Of a stretch of DNA of 64,000 nucleotides, positions 1-8,810 are shown piece by piece. Position 1 is the stretch's first letter. Each line of letters begins with the position of its first letter. Source of the stretch: Akkermansia muciniphila (GTDB lineage: Bacteria > Verrucomicrobiota > Verrucomicrobiia > Verrucomicrobiales > Akkermansiaceae); assembly GCF_900184965.1 (NCBI RefSeq), contig NZ_FXYA01000185.1, positions 62,001 through 126,000 on the forward strand, written 5' to 3'. Below the pieces are notes generated by a model that did not search any database, had not been told where the DNA came from, and saw only the letters and a list, made by a program, of their open reading frames with translations. Both the position numbers and the translations under genes were made by a program.

Positions 1-1272
1 GTGGAACAGGTTTTTGAATATATTCAGAAAAAGGCCTTCCGCATCTCCATCATGGAAAAGGACAAACGGGCCGATGGCCGGGCTCTCAAGCAGCTGCGCC
101 CCCTGACCGCGGAAGTCAATGTGCTGCCTCCTGTGGTGCACGGTTCCGCGCTGTTCGCCCGCGGTGAAACAATGTCCCTTTGCCTGGCGACGCTCGCTCC
201 GATGGAAGAACGCCAGTACATGGACAATTACACGGGAAGCGTGAATGAAAAGCGCTTCATCCTGCATTACAATTTCCCGCCTTTCTCCGTGGGAGACACT
301 GGCCGTTTCGGTGGTCAGAACCGCCGGGAAATCGGCCACGGTGCTTTGGCGGAACGTTCCATTGCTCCGGTCGTGCCTGGCGAAGAGGAATTCCCGTATG
401 CCATTCGTGTCTCTTCTGAAATCATGGAATCCAACGGTTCCACCTCCATGGCTTCCGTCTGCGCGGGCACGATGTCTCTGCTGGCGGCCGGCGTGCCCCT
501 CAAGCGTCCTGTAGCGGGTATTTCTGTGGGCCTGGTGACGGAACAGAATGACCAGCATGAAATCACCTCTTACAAAACTCTGCTGGATATCATCGGTTCC
601 GAAGACTTTTACGGTGATATGGACTTCAAGCTTTGCGGCACGTCGGAGGGCGTGACTGGCTACCAGCTGGACCTCAAGCTGCCTGGCATTCCCCTCTCCA
701 TACTGGAGGAAGCCATTCACGTGGCGAAAGCCGGTCGCACGGATGTTCTGAAGGTCATGAATGACGCCATTGCCGCTCCGGCCCAGATGAGCCCGAATGC
801 TCCCCGTATTGAGACCACCAAGATTCCCGCCGACCGCATTGGCGAGCTGATTGGCCCCGGCGGCAAGAACATTAAGGCTATTCAGGCTGAATCCGGCGCC
901 GATATCAATATTGAGGAAGATGGCACCGTGCATATTTACGCCGCCAAGCAGGAAGGCCTGGACCGTGCTCTGGAATTGGTTACCCGCATGTTCAAGACCA
1001 TTGAAATCGGGGAACTGTACACCGGTAAGATTGTTTCCACGACCACCTTTGGCGCGTTTATGGAAGTGCTGCCCGGCAAGGATGGCCTGATTCATATCTC
1101 CGAGCTGGCCGAAGGCCGCACCGCCAAGACGGAGGATGTCGTGAGCGTTGGAGACGTGGTGACCGCCAAGTGCATCGGCATTGACGACAAGGGGCGCGTG
1201 AAAATGTCCATACGTGCCGCTCTACGCGATGCCAAGGCTGCCGAAGCAGAAGCTGCCGGCATTACGGAATAA
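1..1272 (+). CDS. pnp: Polyribonucleotide nucleotidyltransferase (PNPase), 3' part of gene
   Basis: PNPase degrades RNA 3'-to-5' using phosphate. The visible 423 residues hold the second RNase PH-like domain (GRFGGQNRREIGHG near residue 101 and the acidic stretch SEDFYGDMDF near residue 200, where the family has its catalytic aspartates), then a KH domain with the GPGGKN loop at about residues 285-290, then an S1 domain from about residue 337. The family is usually about 700 residues, so the N-terminal RNase PH domain lies upstream of the window. The GTG at position 1 is therefore an internal codon and not a start. A terminator-like hairpin follows. Confidence 0.96.
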   Translation: MEQVFEYIQKKAFRISIMEKDKRADGRALKQLRPLTAEVNVLPPVVHGSALFARGETMSLCLATLAPMEERQYMDNYTGSVNEKRFILHYNFPPFSVGDTGRFGGQNRREIGHGALAERSIAPVVPGEEEFPYAIRVSSEIMESNGSTSMASVCAGTMSLLAAGVPLKRPVAGISVGLVTEQNDQHEITSYKTLLDIIGSEDFYGDMDFKLCGTSEGVTGYQLDLKLPGIPLSILEEAIHVAKAGRTDVLKVMNDAIAAPAQMSPNAPRIETTKIPADRIGELIGPGGKNIKAIQAESGADINIEEDGTVHIYAAKQEGLDRALELVTRMFKTIEIGELYTGKIVSTTTFGAFMEVLPGKDGLIHISELAEGRTAKTEDVVSVGDVVTAKCIGIDDKGRVKMSIRAALRDAKAAEAEAAGITE

Positions 1273-1302
1273 CGTTTTTCGTTGAGCCTTTAAACTCTCA
1301 GT

Positions 1303-1334
1303 CCCGTTTCCGGTTATTCCGGGAACGGGGCTTT
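1303..1334 (+). terminator. Terminator hairpin after pnp
   Basis: An 11-bp stem with one mismatch (1303-1313 with 1319-1329) and a TTATT loop is followed by GCTTTT. It lies 31 nt after the pnp stop and fits a rho-independent terminator. Confidence 0.7.
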
Positions 1335-1491
1335 TCGATTGCTGGAAAGATGTTTTGCAGTTGGTTCAACTGCTTGAGCGATCAGCCAGAATTTTTTCTG
1401 TTTATGCCGGAAGTTGGAAGTTTGGCAATGCCGGAAAGGACCGGGAGGGATGGAGTTCCTTCCGCATGGCAGATTTTTTTGTTTCCCGTTC

Positions 1492-1519
1492 TTGACAGGA
1501 TTTTTTCGGTTCCTATGAT
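1492..1519 (+). promoter_or_regulatory. Sigma70-type promoter for the CNNM pair
   Basis: TTGACA (1492-1497), a 16-nt spacer and TATGAT (1514-1519) lie 42 nt upstream of the ATG at 1562. Both hexamers are near consensus. The rest of the 289-nt gap after pnp shows no gene. Confidence 0.7.
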
Positions 1520-1561
1520 GCGGACGCCCGTTGCGTTCTGCGGACACCCCCCCTGCCATAC

Positions 1562-2896
1562 ATGATTCTTTTTGTCACTTTCGTTATTGTTTTTCTGATT
1601 CTGGTCAACGCCTTTTATGTTGCGGCAGAATTCGCTGCAGTAAGCGTACGCCGCAACATGATCCGGGAAATGGCGGAGAACGGCAGCAGGGTGGCTGTTC
1701 AGTTGCTTAAGATTTTGGAAAATACCAAGGAGCTGGACCGGTACATTGCGGCCTGTCAGTTCGGTATTACCATTTCCAGCCTGGTTCTGGGCGCGTACGG
1801 ACAGGTTGAACTGGCCGCCTATCTGTTCCCTCTGTTTGAGCGGTTTGGCGGGATGGATTCCGTAATGGCCAATTCTGCGGCAGCCCTTGTTGTGCTGATC
1901 GGTCTGACGGTTTTTCAGGTAATTCTTGGGGAATTGATGCCCAAATCCCTGGCGCTTCAGTTTCCCAAACAGGCAGCTTTGTATACCTATTATCCCATGC
2001 GCTGGACACAGGCCTGCTTCGCATGGTTCATTGACTTCCTGAATGGAAGCGGTTTGTTGCTTCTTAAGCTGTTCCGTCTCCCTCCGGGAGGCCATCAGCA
2101 CATCCACTCCCAGCAGGAGATTAATATGCTGCTGGATGAAAGTCATCAGGGCGGGATGTTGGAAGAGGATGAGCATGAACGGCTGCACAGCGCCTTGTCT
2201 CTGGCGGAACGCACGGTGGAACAAATTATGATTCCCCGTTTTCAGCTTGTTTGCCTGGATGCGGATGCCACGCAGGAAGATATTTTGGACATGATTGCAG
2301 ACAGGCCCCATACTCATATTCCCGTGTATGAAGGGAGTCGTGAGTCCGTCATTGGCATGCTGCATATCAAGGATATGGTAGCCGCGTATGCGGAAAAGGG
2401 GATTCTGCCTCCTCTCCGTTCCATGTTGAGGCAGGTGCCGTGCGTGATGGAAATGCAGACGGTGGAGATGCTGATGGCCCGGCTGCGGGAAGACAGAGCC
2501 AAGGAAGCCTTTGTGCTGGATGAATACGGAAAGTTTGTGGGGCTGGTAACGCTGGAACGTCTGCTGGGTGAAATGGTGGGAGATATTGATGAGGAATTCA
2601 TCCGTTCCGGGGAGAAAGTGGAAAACCTGCCGGATGGTTCCGTGCGCATCCCCGGTATGATGCGTGCCCATAAGGTGGAATGCCTAATACCTTTTTTGAT
2701 GAATGGCGCCACTACGGTGGGCGGCTGCGTGATTAAGCACATGTCCTGCATTCCGAAGGAAGGGGAGCGCCTGATTATCGCCGGGCGCGTGCTGGTGGTG
2801 GAAAAGATGGACCATAACCGCGTTTCCTCCATCCTGCTGCTGCCTCCGGAGAGCAAGGAGAATGAACCTGCCATGGAAAGCGGGGTGGGCGCATGA
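1562..2896 (+). CDS. CNNM/CorC (HlyC/CorC) family membrane protein, first of a tandem pair
   Basis: A 444-residue protein with the DUF21/CNNM layout: hydrophobic N-terminus with the family-like AEFAAVSVRR, several membrane segments to about residue 165 including GELMPKSLALQ, a pair of CBS domains from about residue 215 to 335 (with IPVYEGSRESVIGMLHIKD and DEYGKFVGLVTLE), and a C-terminal CorC_HlyC domain. Relatives are linked to magnesium/cobalt efflux or resistance; which ion is moved here cannot be read from sequence. It starts after a strong promoter and its stop overlaps the next gene by ATGA, so the two are probably translationally coupled. Confidence 0.9.
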   Translation: MILFVTFVIVFLILVNAFYVAAEFAAVSVRRNMIREMAENGSRVAVQLLKILENTKELDRYIAACQFGITISSLVLGAYGQVELAAYLFPLFERFGGMDSVMANSAAALVVLIGLTVFQVILGELMPKSLALQFPKQAALYTYYPMRWTQACFAWFIDFLNGSGLLLLKLFRLPPGGHQHIHSQQEINMLLDESHQGGMLEEDEHERLHSALSLAERTVEQIMIPRFQLVCLDADATQEDILDMIADRPHTHIPVYEGSRESVIGMLHIKDMVAAYAEKGILPPLRSMLRQVPCVMEMQTVEMLMARLREDRAKEAFVLDEYGKFVGLVTLERLLGEMVGDIDEEFIRSGEKVENLPDGSVRIPGMMRAHKVECLIPFLMNGATTVGGCVIKHMSCIPKEGERLIIAGRVLVVEKMDHNRVSSILLLPPESKENEPAMESGVGA

Positions 2897-4218
2897 TGAC
2901 TATTTTCATTATTCTGTTGCTGATTGTGTTGAACGGCCTGTTTGTGGCCGCAGAATTTGCCTTGCTTGGCGCGCCCCGTGCGGCGTTGGAGCAGATGGGG
3001 GTGTCCGGGAACATGGTAGCGCGCCGTGTTTCCCTGATATTGAAAACGCCCCGGTTGCAGGACCGCTATATTGCTACGGCACAGCTTGGCGTTACATTCG
3101 CCAGTCTGGGGCTGGGTATGTATGGAGAGCATGCTGTCGCCGGATGGCTTCATGAATGGCTGGCGCAGTACGGCTGGGCTTCCTGGCTGGTGGCTCATGG
3201 CGCGGCCAGCATTCTGTCCGTGGCGGTATTGACATACCTGCATATTGTGCTTGGGGAAATGGTGCCCAAGGCGCTTTCCCTTCAGTATGCTGCAAAGCTT
3301 TGCCTCATGATTGCGATGCCCATGTACATGATCCAGCTCTGCCTGTATCCCCTGGTAGTGGGCATGAATGCCCTGGGCAATTTCTTTCTGGGGTTGCTGG
3401 GCGTGGACCGGAATGAATCCAAGTCCCACTACCATTCTGCGGAAGAACTCCAGTATATTATTGAAGAGAGCCATGAAAACGGGGCGTTGCCGCAGGAATC
3501 CGGCCGAATTATGGATGGCTTGTTTGACCTGGATGATCTGTATGTTCACCAGGTCATGACCCCGCGCGTCAGGATAGACGCCATTCCTGAAGGGGCGGAA
3601 CATGAGCAGATACGGGAAATTGTGCGTCGCACCCGCCGTACTCGTTACCCTGTCTACCGCGGTGACCTGGACCATGTGGTGGGCATGGTGCATGCCCGCG
3701 ACCTGTTCCGTATCATGTTCCGCAGGAAGGCTCTGACTCCTGAGTACATCCATGCCATACCCAAGGTCCCCAAAACGGTAAAGTTTGACAATGTGGTGGA
3801 AATCATGAGGAAGGACAATGTGCGCCTTGCCATTATTCTGGATGAGCACGGGGGGACTTCCGGACTTCTGACCCTGACGGATGTATTTTCAGAAGTAATG
3901 GGCTGGGACCGCGGCCGCATCAAAGTGCTGACGGAGCTGCCTGGAGATGCGGTGGGCTTCTCCTGTGACGTATCCGGTCTGGCACGCATTGAGGAATTGG
4001 GGGAAGCCATGGACATGGATTTGGAGGACGGGGAAATAGATACCGTAGGTGGCCTGATTCTTAATTTGCTGGAGGCTCCTGCGGAGGAAGGGGATACTGT
4101 CAGCTATAGAGGGCTGGAATTCAAGGTGACCCGGACGGAGAATGGCGGTGTGGAGCGCTGTACCGTGACCCGGGTTACTCCCCTGATGAAGGATGAGGCC
4201 CTGGAAGAGGAGGAATAA
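2893..4218 (+). CDS. CNNM/CorC family membrane protein, second of a tandem pair
   Basis: A 441-residue paralog of the preceding gene with the same order: DUF21 membrane domain (AEFALLGAPRAALEQMG near residue 16, GEMVPKALSLQ near residue 118), tandem CBS region (RYPVYRGDLDHVVGMVHARD, LDEHGGTSGLLTLTD), and a C-terminal CorC_HlyC domain (DTVGGLILNLLEAPAEEGD). The ATG overlaps the upstream stop (ATGA, 2893-2896), and co-expression suggests the two proteins may form a heteromer. Divergence in the CBS and C-terminal parts is substantial, so this is an old duplication. Probable role: divalent cation export or homeostasis. Confidence 0.9.
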   Translation: MMTIFIILLLIVLNGLFVAAEFALLGAPRAALEQMGVSGNMVARRVSLILKTPRLQDRYIATAQLGVTFASLGLGMYGEHAVAGWLHEWLAQYGWASWLVAHGAASILSVAVLTYLHIVLGEMVPKALSLQYAAKLCLMIAMPMYMIQLCLYPLVVGMNALGNFFLGLLGVDRNESKSHYHSAEELQYIIEESHENGALPQESGRIMDGLFDLDDLYVHQVMTPRVRIDAIPEGAEHEQIREIVRRTRRTRYPVYRGDLDHVVGMVHARDLFRIMFRRKALTPEYIHAIPKVPKTVKFDNVVEIMRKDNVRLAIILDEHGGTSGLLTLTDVFSEVMGWDRGRIKVLTELPGDAVGFSCDVSGLARIEELGEAMDMDLEDGEIDTVGGLILNLLEAPAEEGDTVSYRGLEFKVTRTENGGVERCTVTRVTPLMKDEALEEEE

Positions 4219-4311
4219 TCTGCCGTTTGCGGACTGGGCATGTCAGGGCTGCCCTGCCTGATGCAAAAGTTCCTTGGTGGAGCGCGTATGCTATGGCAGA
4301 ATATTTCCGTC

Positions 4312-6591
4312 ATGTCCGCCCCTGAATCTGCCGATGCGCCTATGAACCGCCCTTCCATGAAAAAATGGGTGGTTCTCCTCGTTATTCTTGGGGCTTTGGT
4401 TGGACTGGGCACGATGATGAAAGCCTGGATGGACAAACGCGCTGGAGCGGCGGCGCAGCCGGTTGTTTTTTCAGGAGGCAGTGAGCACTGGGACCAGAAT
4501 GAGGTGCCCATTTCCATGCAGTGTGGAGCCTGTCATGAAAAGGAATTCCGTCAGTGGGCCGGTTCAGACCATGCTTGGGCATTCCGCAAACTGGGAGATC
4601 AGTGGGAGTCTGAAGCGTTCCATAATATGAAGCTGGATGCCCATGGCAGCATTCTCCAATTCTCTACGGATGGCCACGGGCGCATGGTCCATGACAGTCA
4701 GTCCTCAACTTCCTGGCGCGCGGAATGGGCCACAGGGAGGATTCCCCTGGTGCAGTATCTGGTTCCCGCCAGGGACGGCGGTTTTCATACCTTGAGCGCT
4801 GCATGGGACGTGAACCGCAAAGAATGGTTTGATATTTTCGGCGAGGATGCCCGTCAGCCGGGAGACTGGGGACACTGGACAGGGCGCGGCATGAATTGGA
4901 ACACGCAGTGTGCGTGGTGCCACATGTCTCTGTTCCATAAAAATTATGATCCTGTTAAAGACCGGTATGCTTCTACTTGGACGGAGCCCGGAGTGACTTG
5001 CATTCAGTGCCACGGCCCCCTGCTGGACAATCCGGAGGCGGGGACGGGGTGCATGATTTCCACCAGGAACAAGCTGACGCCGCAGCAAATTCATGATAAC
5101 TGCGCTTCCTGCCATGCTAGAAGGGATGAATTCGATCATGATTTTGCCGTAGGCGACCGCTTTGACAATCATTTCCAACTGGTGCTTCCCGTTCAGCCCG
5201 GCGTTTTCTGGCCCAACGGCATGCAGAGGGATGAGGATTATTGCGAGACTGGCCTGCGGTTAAGCCGTATGGGCAAGGCGGGGGTGACCTGTTTAGACTG
5301 TCATGATCCGCATACGGGGACGCTGAAGCTTCCTCAAGAAGATAATACGCTTTGCTTGAGGTGCCATGGTACTGGAGAAGCGGTAAACGGCGTAAAAGCT
5401 CCCGTTATTGACATGGCTGCGCATACGCCATGTCCTCAGTCCAGCATGGGCTCCCGGTGTGTGGAATGCCATATGCCGGAGAGCCTGTATATGGCTCGTG
5501 ACCCCCGCAGGGATCATTCTTTCAATTCTCCTGATCCTTTGCTGAGCGTAGAGTTGGGTATTCCGAATGCCTGTACCATGTGCCACAGGGAAAAAAGCAA
5601 TGAATGGGCTGCGGAGGCGGTAAAGGAATATTACGGGGTTAACCCCAAGATGGCGCAGTACAGGGAACGGACCCGGGCCGTTCAGCATGCCTACGAAGGG
5701 AAGGAGGATGTTCTGCCTCTGCTTATGGAATGTTTTAAGAGGGAGGAAGTGGGCGCATGGCGCGCTACGTTGTTGGATTTGATGGATGCGTGGGCTCATG
5801 AACCCTCCGTTCAGGAAGTGGCAGCCACGGCGGTTAAGGACTCGGATCCTCTGACGCGGGCTGCCGCCGCCAAAGTGATGGGGCGTGCGGGTAGTCCAGC
5901 TGCGGGCAAACTTCTTAATGATCCGTTCAGGGTCGTGCGCTTGCAGGCGGAGTGGGCTTTGCGGGATTCCCTTCCTCCCGACAGTCCGGGAATGAGGGAG
6001 CTTACTGCCGCCGCTTTGCACCAGGCGGACCAACCTTCCGGAGCTATGAAGCTGGCCCAGATAGCCATCAGCCGCAAGGATGCGAAAACTGCGGAATTGT
6101 GGTTTTCCAAAGCTTTGAAATGGGATGCCACTTCTTCCGTGGTGCACCGTGATTATGCCGTTTTCCTGGCTTCTCAAGGCCGCAGCCGGGAGGCAGTGGC
6201 CCAGATGCAAAAGGCTGTACGTATGGCTCCCAAGGATGCCAACCTGTGGTATCTTCTGGGACTGGGGCAAATTGAAAATAATGATGAGCCGGGAGCTTTG
6301 GAATCCTTTAATGAAGCTTTAAAAATAGAGCCCGCCTTTATTCGCGCTTTGTTTAACCGGGCTCTGTTGAATGAAAAGGTGGGCCGGTTGGAGCAGGCTT
6401 TGCAAGATTTGGAAAACTGTTCTTCCCTGGATAAGGGAAATGCGGATATTCCTTTCACTCTTGCGGTGATGCTTTACCGCAATGGGCGGTATCGTGAAGC
6501 CGCTGCCGCGGCTGCAGAAGCCCTTCGCCGCGACTCGGGACATGTCCGGGCCAGGCAAATTCTGGAATCAGCCTCTCGACATGGAAGATAA
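4312..6591 (+). CDS. Octaheme c-type cytochrome with HEAT-like and TPR tail
   Basis: The protein (759 residues from this start) has one N-terminal membrane segment, then eight CxxCH heme sites: CGACH (about 4522), CAWCH, CIQCH, CASCH, CLDCH, CLRCH, CVECH and CTMCH (about 5572). A HEAT-like helical part (about 5690-6020) and four or so TPR units (about 6040-6580) follow. The hemes must sit outside the cytoplasm, so it needs a cytochrome c maturation system elsewhere. Known multiheme relatives carry electrons to or from small N or S compounds; no substrate can be assigned here. Start choice is uncertain: in-frame ATGs also exist at 4240, 4261 and 4288. I chose 4312 because it directly precedes the Met/Pro-rich leader and membrane helix. 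Confidence 0.85.
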   Translation: MSAPESADAPMNRPSMKKWVVLLVILGALVGLGTMMKAWMDKRAGAAAQPVVFSGGSEHWDQNEVPISMQCGACHEKEFRQWAGSDHAWAFRKLGDQWESEAFHNMKLDAHGSILQFSTDGHGRMVHDSQSSTSWRAEWATGRIPLVQYLVPARDGGFHTLSAAWDVNRKEWFDIFGEDARQPGDWGHWTGRGMNWNTQCAWCHMSLFHKNYDPVKDRYASTWTEPGVTCIQCHGPLLDNPEAGTGCMISTRNKLTPQQIHDNCASCHARRDEFDHDFAVGDRFDNHFQLVLPVQPGVFWPNGMQRDEDYCETGLRLSRMGKAGVTCLDCHDPHTGTLKLPQEDNTLCLRCHGTGEAVNGVKAPVIDMAAHTPCPQSSMGSRCVECHMPESLYMARDPRRDHSFNSPDPLLSVELGIPNACTMCHREKSNEWAAEAVKEYYGVNPKMAQYRERTRAVQHAYEGKEDVLPLLMECFKREEVGAWRATLLDLMDAWAHEPSVQEVAATAVKDSDPLTRAAAAKVMGRAGSPAAGKLLNDPFRVVRLQAEWALRDSLPPDSPGMRELTAAALHQADQPSGAMKLAQIAISRKDAKTAELWFSKALKWDATSSVVHRDYAVFLASQGRSREAVAQMQKAVRMAPKDANLWYLLGLGQIENNDEPGALESFNEALKIEPAFIRALFNRALLNEKVGRLEQALQDLENCSSLDKGNADIPFTLAVMLYRNGRYREAAAAAAEALRRDSGHVRARQILESASRHGR

Positions 6592-6604
6592 GAAATAGTA
6601 TATT
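6576..6604 (+). promoter_or_regulatory. Promoter for the thioredoxin-fold gene, probably leaderless
   Basis: TCGACA (6576-6581), a 17-nt spacer and TATATT (6599-6604) end only 6 nt before the ATG at 6611. Transcription would begin at or next to the start codon. The -35 lies inside the end of the cytochrome gene. Confidence 0.55.
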
Positions 6605-6610
6605 GACCTC

Positions 6611-7351
6611 ATGTGTATGAAATTTTCATCTTGGTGTATCTTGCTGGCGTCTGCGTTCATGACAGGGTCTTCTCTCTGTTGGGGGGATTCTTCAGGAGCG
6701 GCGGATGATCCCTCCCTCCGTACTTGGACTAATAAAAACACGGGCAGTACGGTGGAAGCCCGGCCAGTAGCCCTGAATATGAAGACCGTCAAATTGGTGA
6801 CAACGGCCAAAAAGCCCATTACGATGCCGCTGGAAAAACTTTCCGACGAAGATCGCGCATGGCTGGAGGAACACAAGGAAGTGATCGGCAAGCCTATTGC
6901 AGAATGGTCGTCCATGCCGTCCGGCCCTGTGGCGGAGGAAATGAAGGGAAAGACTTACATGCTTGAAAACGGCAAACTTAAAAAGAGGGATGGGAAATTG
7001 AATCCCAAGCATTTCATTTTATATTTCAGTGCAAGCTGGTGCGGCCCTTGTTGTCGGAATGCGCCGCACAGCGTGGAAGCCTACAACAAGGTGGTAAAAG
7101 ATAATCCGGAAGTGGAGGTAATCATGTGCAATATGGACCGAAACCTGGATGACGCCCAAAAATGGGCCGTTGCCAATAACATGCCATGGCCTATCCTGTT
7201 GAGAGAGGATTTGACGGATCTTGCCAAAAAAGTAGCTCCGCGCGGTATTCCCACCATGATTCTGGTGGATAAGGACGGCAAGCCTATTCAGTCTTCCCAG
7301 AACATGGAACAGTTGGTGAAAGCCATCGGTTCAAGCCGTTCTTCCCGCTAG
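6611..7351 (+). CDS. Exported thioredoxin-fold protein with SHD1-like domain
   Basis: A 246-residue protein with an N-terminal signal peptide (hydrophobic to about residue 20), a region at about residues 35-85 that resembles the SLA1 homology domain 1 (starting RTWTNKNTGSTVEA and ending LSDEDRAWLEEH), and a thioredoxin-like domain with the redox site WCGPCC near residue 142 and a cis-proline context RGIPTMILVDKDG. It likely acts as a periplasmic thiol-disulfide or TlpA/ResA-like protein. Its position directly after a multiheme cytochrome suggests, but does not prove, a role in keeping heme-site cysteines reduced. A start at ATG 6617 is also possible; I kept 6611 because of the promoter spacing. 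Confidence 0.85.
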   Translation: MCMKFSSWCILLASAFMTGSSLCWGDSSGAADDPSLRTWTNKNTGSTVEARPVALNMKTVKLVTTAKKPITMPLEKLSDEDRAWLEEHKEVIGKPIAEWSSMPSGPVAEEMKGKTYMLENGKLKKRDGKLNPKHFILYFSASWCGPCCRNAPHSVEAYNKVVKDNPEVEVIMCNMDRNLDDAQKWAVANNMPWPILLREDLTDLAKKVAPRGIPTMILVDKDGKPIQSSQNMEQLVKAIGSSRSSR

Positions 7352-7378
7352 GCGGCGCGTTGTCTGATTTCTGAGGTG

Positions 7379-8053
7379 ATGTCTTCTCCCCGCAAATCCC
7401 AGTCTGACCGTTCTGCGGAAACCAGCGGCAAAATCCTTCGTGCTGCGCAGAAGCTTTTTGCCCTCAGGGGATTTAATGGCGTGACCATGAGGGCGGTCGC
7501 TTCTGAAGCAGGAGTAAATCTGGCTTCTATCGTCTACTATTTTGAGAACAAGGAAGGGCTGTATCTGGCTGTTTACAGGCAGTATGCGGAACCTCTGATG
7601 AAAGCGCGCATGAAGATGCTGAAGGAGGCGGATCTTCAGCCGTCCCTGAGGGCTTATGCCCGCGCATTTATAGAACCTGCTTTCCGGTTGTTTCTGGATA
7701 AGAGCCTGGGCGGTCCGGATCATGTCCGTTTATTGTGGCGTCTGCCGCAGGAACCGGAATATCTGGGAAGAAAAATCTATGATGAATTTTATGCTCCATC
7801 AATCCAGGAGATGATAGCAAGAATCCGGAAATTCTGTCCGTGGAGTGATGAGCTTTCCTTGTCCTGGCATGCGCATATCATGAGTTCTATCTTCCATGCC
7901 ACGTTGGGGAAGTATGTCGCGTGCATGGACCTCCAGGAAAAGGAGCCGTGGATGAAAGATCAGGACCGCATTTTGCAGATGATTGTAGATACGGCAGTCC
8001 TGCTGATTTCCCGGTCGGCTCTCTCACTGGAGGAAGAGGAAAGGCAGGGATAA
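7379..8053 (+). CDS. TetR/AcrR family transcriptional regulator
   Basis: The first 60 residues form a TetR-type helix-turn-helix: SGKILRAAQKLFALRGFNGV, then a VNLASIVYYFENKEGLY recognition region. The C-terminal ligand domain (about 80-224) resembles the CerR-like C-terminal type, with unknown ligand. It starts 27 nt after the thioredoxin-fold gene and may be co-transcribed. A GTG at 7376 could also be used. The last gene of this rightward run, it converges on thiE with 25 nt between stops. Target genes cannot be inferred from sequence alone. Confidence 0.9.
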   Translation: MSSPRKSQSDRSAETSGKILRAAQKLFALRGFNGVTMRAVASEAGVNLASIVYYFENKEGLYLAVYRQYAEPLMKARMKMLKEADLQPSLRAYARAFIEPAFRLFLDKSLGGPDHVRLLWRLPQEPEYLGRKIYDEFYAPSIQEMIARIRKFCPWSDELSLSWHAHIMSSIFHATLGKYVACMDLQEKEPWMKDQDRILQMIVDTAVLLISRSALSLEEEERQG

Positions 8054-8078
8054 TATGGATGAAAACGCATGTTTTTCC

Positions 8079-8723
8079 TTATGCTTCCCCCAATTCCTTT
8101 TTGAGTGTTCCGACTGTTTCCGTAATGTCGGAGTGTGTAAGCAGCCAGGAAACGATGACGACCCTGTTTGCCCCCGCCTCCAGTACGGAGGGCAGTGTGT
8201 TCCCATTGATGCCGCCGATACAGAAGACGGGGAAATTTTCCGGTAGCTGTTGCCGTACGCTTGCGATGTCTTCCAGGCCGATAGCCTGTCTTCCCGGTTT
8301 GGTGCCCGTGGGGAACAAGGGCCCAAACCCAATATAGTCCGCCTGCTCTCCACATGCATCCAGGGCCTGTTCAGGACTGTGCGTGGACCGTCCTATGACG
8401 GCATCCTTTCCCAGCAGAGCCCTTGCGGACGCCAGGTTCCCGTCATCCTGCCCCAGATGGACGCCGTCTGCGCCGATACTCAGGGCAATTTCAGGATAAT
8501 CGTTGACGATAAAAAGACAGCCGCATTTGCGGCACAGGGGGACAAGCTGGCGCCCCATATTTTCAATGTGTTCCGGGTTATGGTTTTTTGCCCTTAACTG
8601 GAGAATGCGCAAGCCGCCAGCCAATAATTTTTCTGTTACAGGGAGTAGTTGATGTTCAGCAATATATCCCGTATCTACAATGCCGTACAAACGGCAGGAT
8701 GAGAGGCATTCCTTCCTGTTCAT
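8079..8723 (-). CDS. thiE: Thiamine-phosphate synthase
   Basis: The 214-residue protein couples HMP-pyrophosphate and THZ-phosphate to make thiamine phosphate. It has the family marks of the TIM-barrel enzyme: LQLRAKNH near residue 41, FIVNDYPEIALSIGADGVHLGQDD near residues 70-93, GRSTHSPEQA near residue 110, IGFGPLFPTGTKPG near residue 130, and the phosphate-binding CIGGINGNTL near residue 166. Length is normal. It stands alone and is divergent from pyrD, with a promoter-like element only 8 nt ahead of the ATG. No other thiamine genes are in the window. Confidence 0.95.
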   Translation of the reverse strand: MNRKECLSSCRLYGIVDTGYIAEHQLLPVTEKLLAGGLRILQLRAKNHNPEHIENMGRQLVPLCRKCGCLFIVNDYPEIALSIGADGVHLGQDDGNLASARALLGKDAVIGRSTHSPEQALDACGEQADYIGFGPLFPTGTKPGRQAIGLEDIASVRQQLPENFPVFCIGGINGNTLPSVLEAGANRVVIVSWLLTHSDITETVGTLKKELGEA

Positions 8724-8731
8724 GGCAAGGA

Positions 8732-8759
8732 ATTGTACCGGATAAAATCATCCCGGCAA
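8732..8759 (-). promoter_or_regulatory. thiE promoter, probably leaderless
   Basis: Read on the minus strand: TTGCCG (8759-8754), a 16-nt spacer and TACAAT (8737-8732), then 8 nt to the ATG at 8723. It leaves no room for a 5' leader, so a TPP riboswitch is absent here. Confidence 0.6.
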
Positions 8760-8773
8760 GACGCTTCCCATTC

Positions 8774-8801
8774 TTGACCCTAAAAGAGGGTGTGGTATAC
8801 T
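8774..8801 (+). promoter_or_regulatory. pyrD promoter, probably leaderless
   Basis: TTGACC (8774-8779), a 16-nt spacer and TATACT (8796-8801) lie 9 nt before the GTG at 8811. The same short interval holds the thiE promoter on the other strand. Confidence 0.65.
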
Positions 8802-8810
8802 CCCCGCATC

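Noticed and set aside
8724-8789. TPP riboswitch upstream of thiE
   Set aside because: The -10 hexamer ends 8 nt before the ATG, leaving no room for an aptamer.
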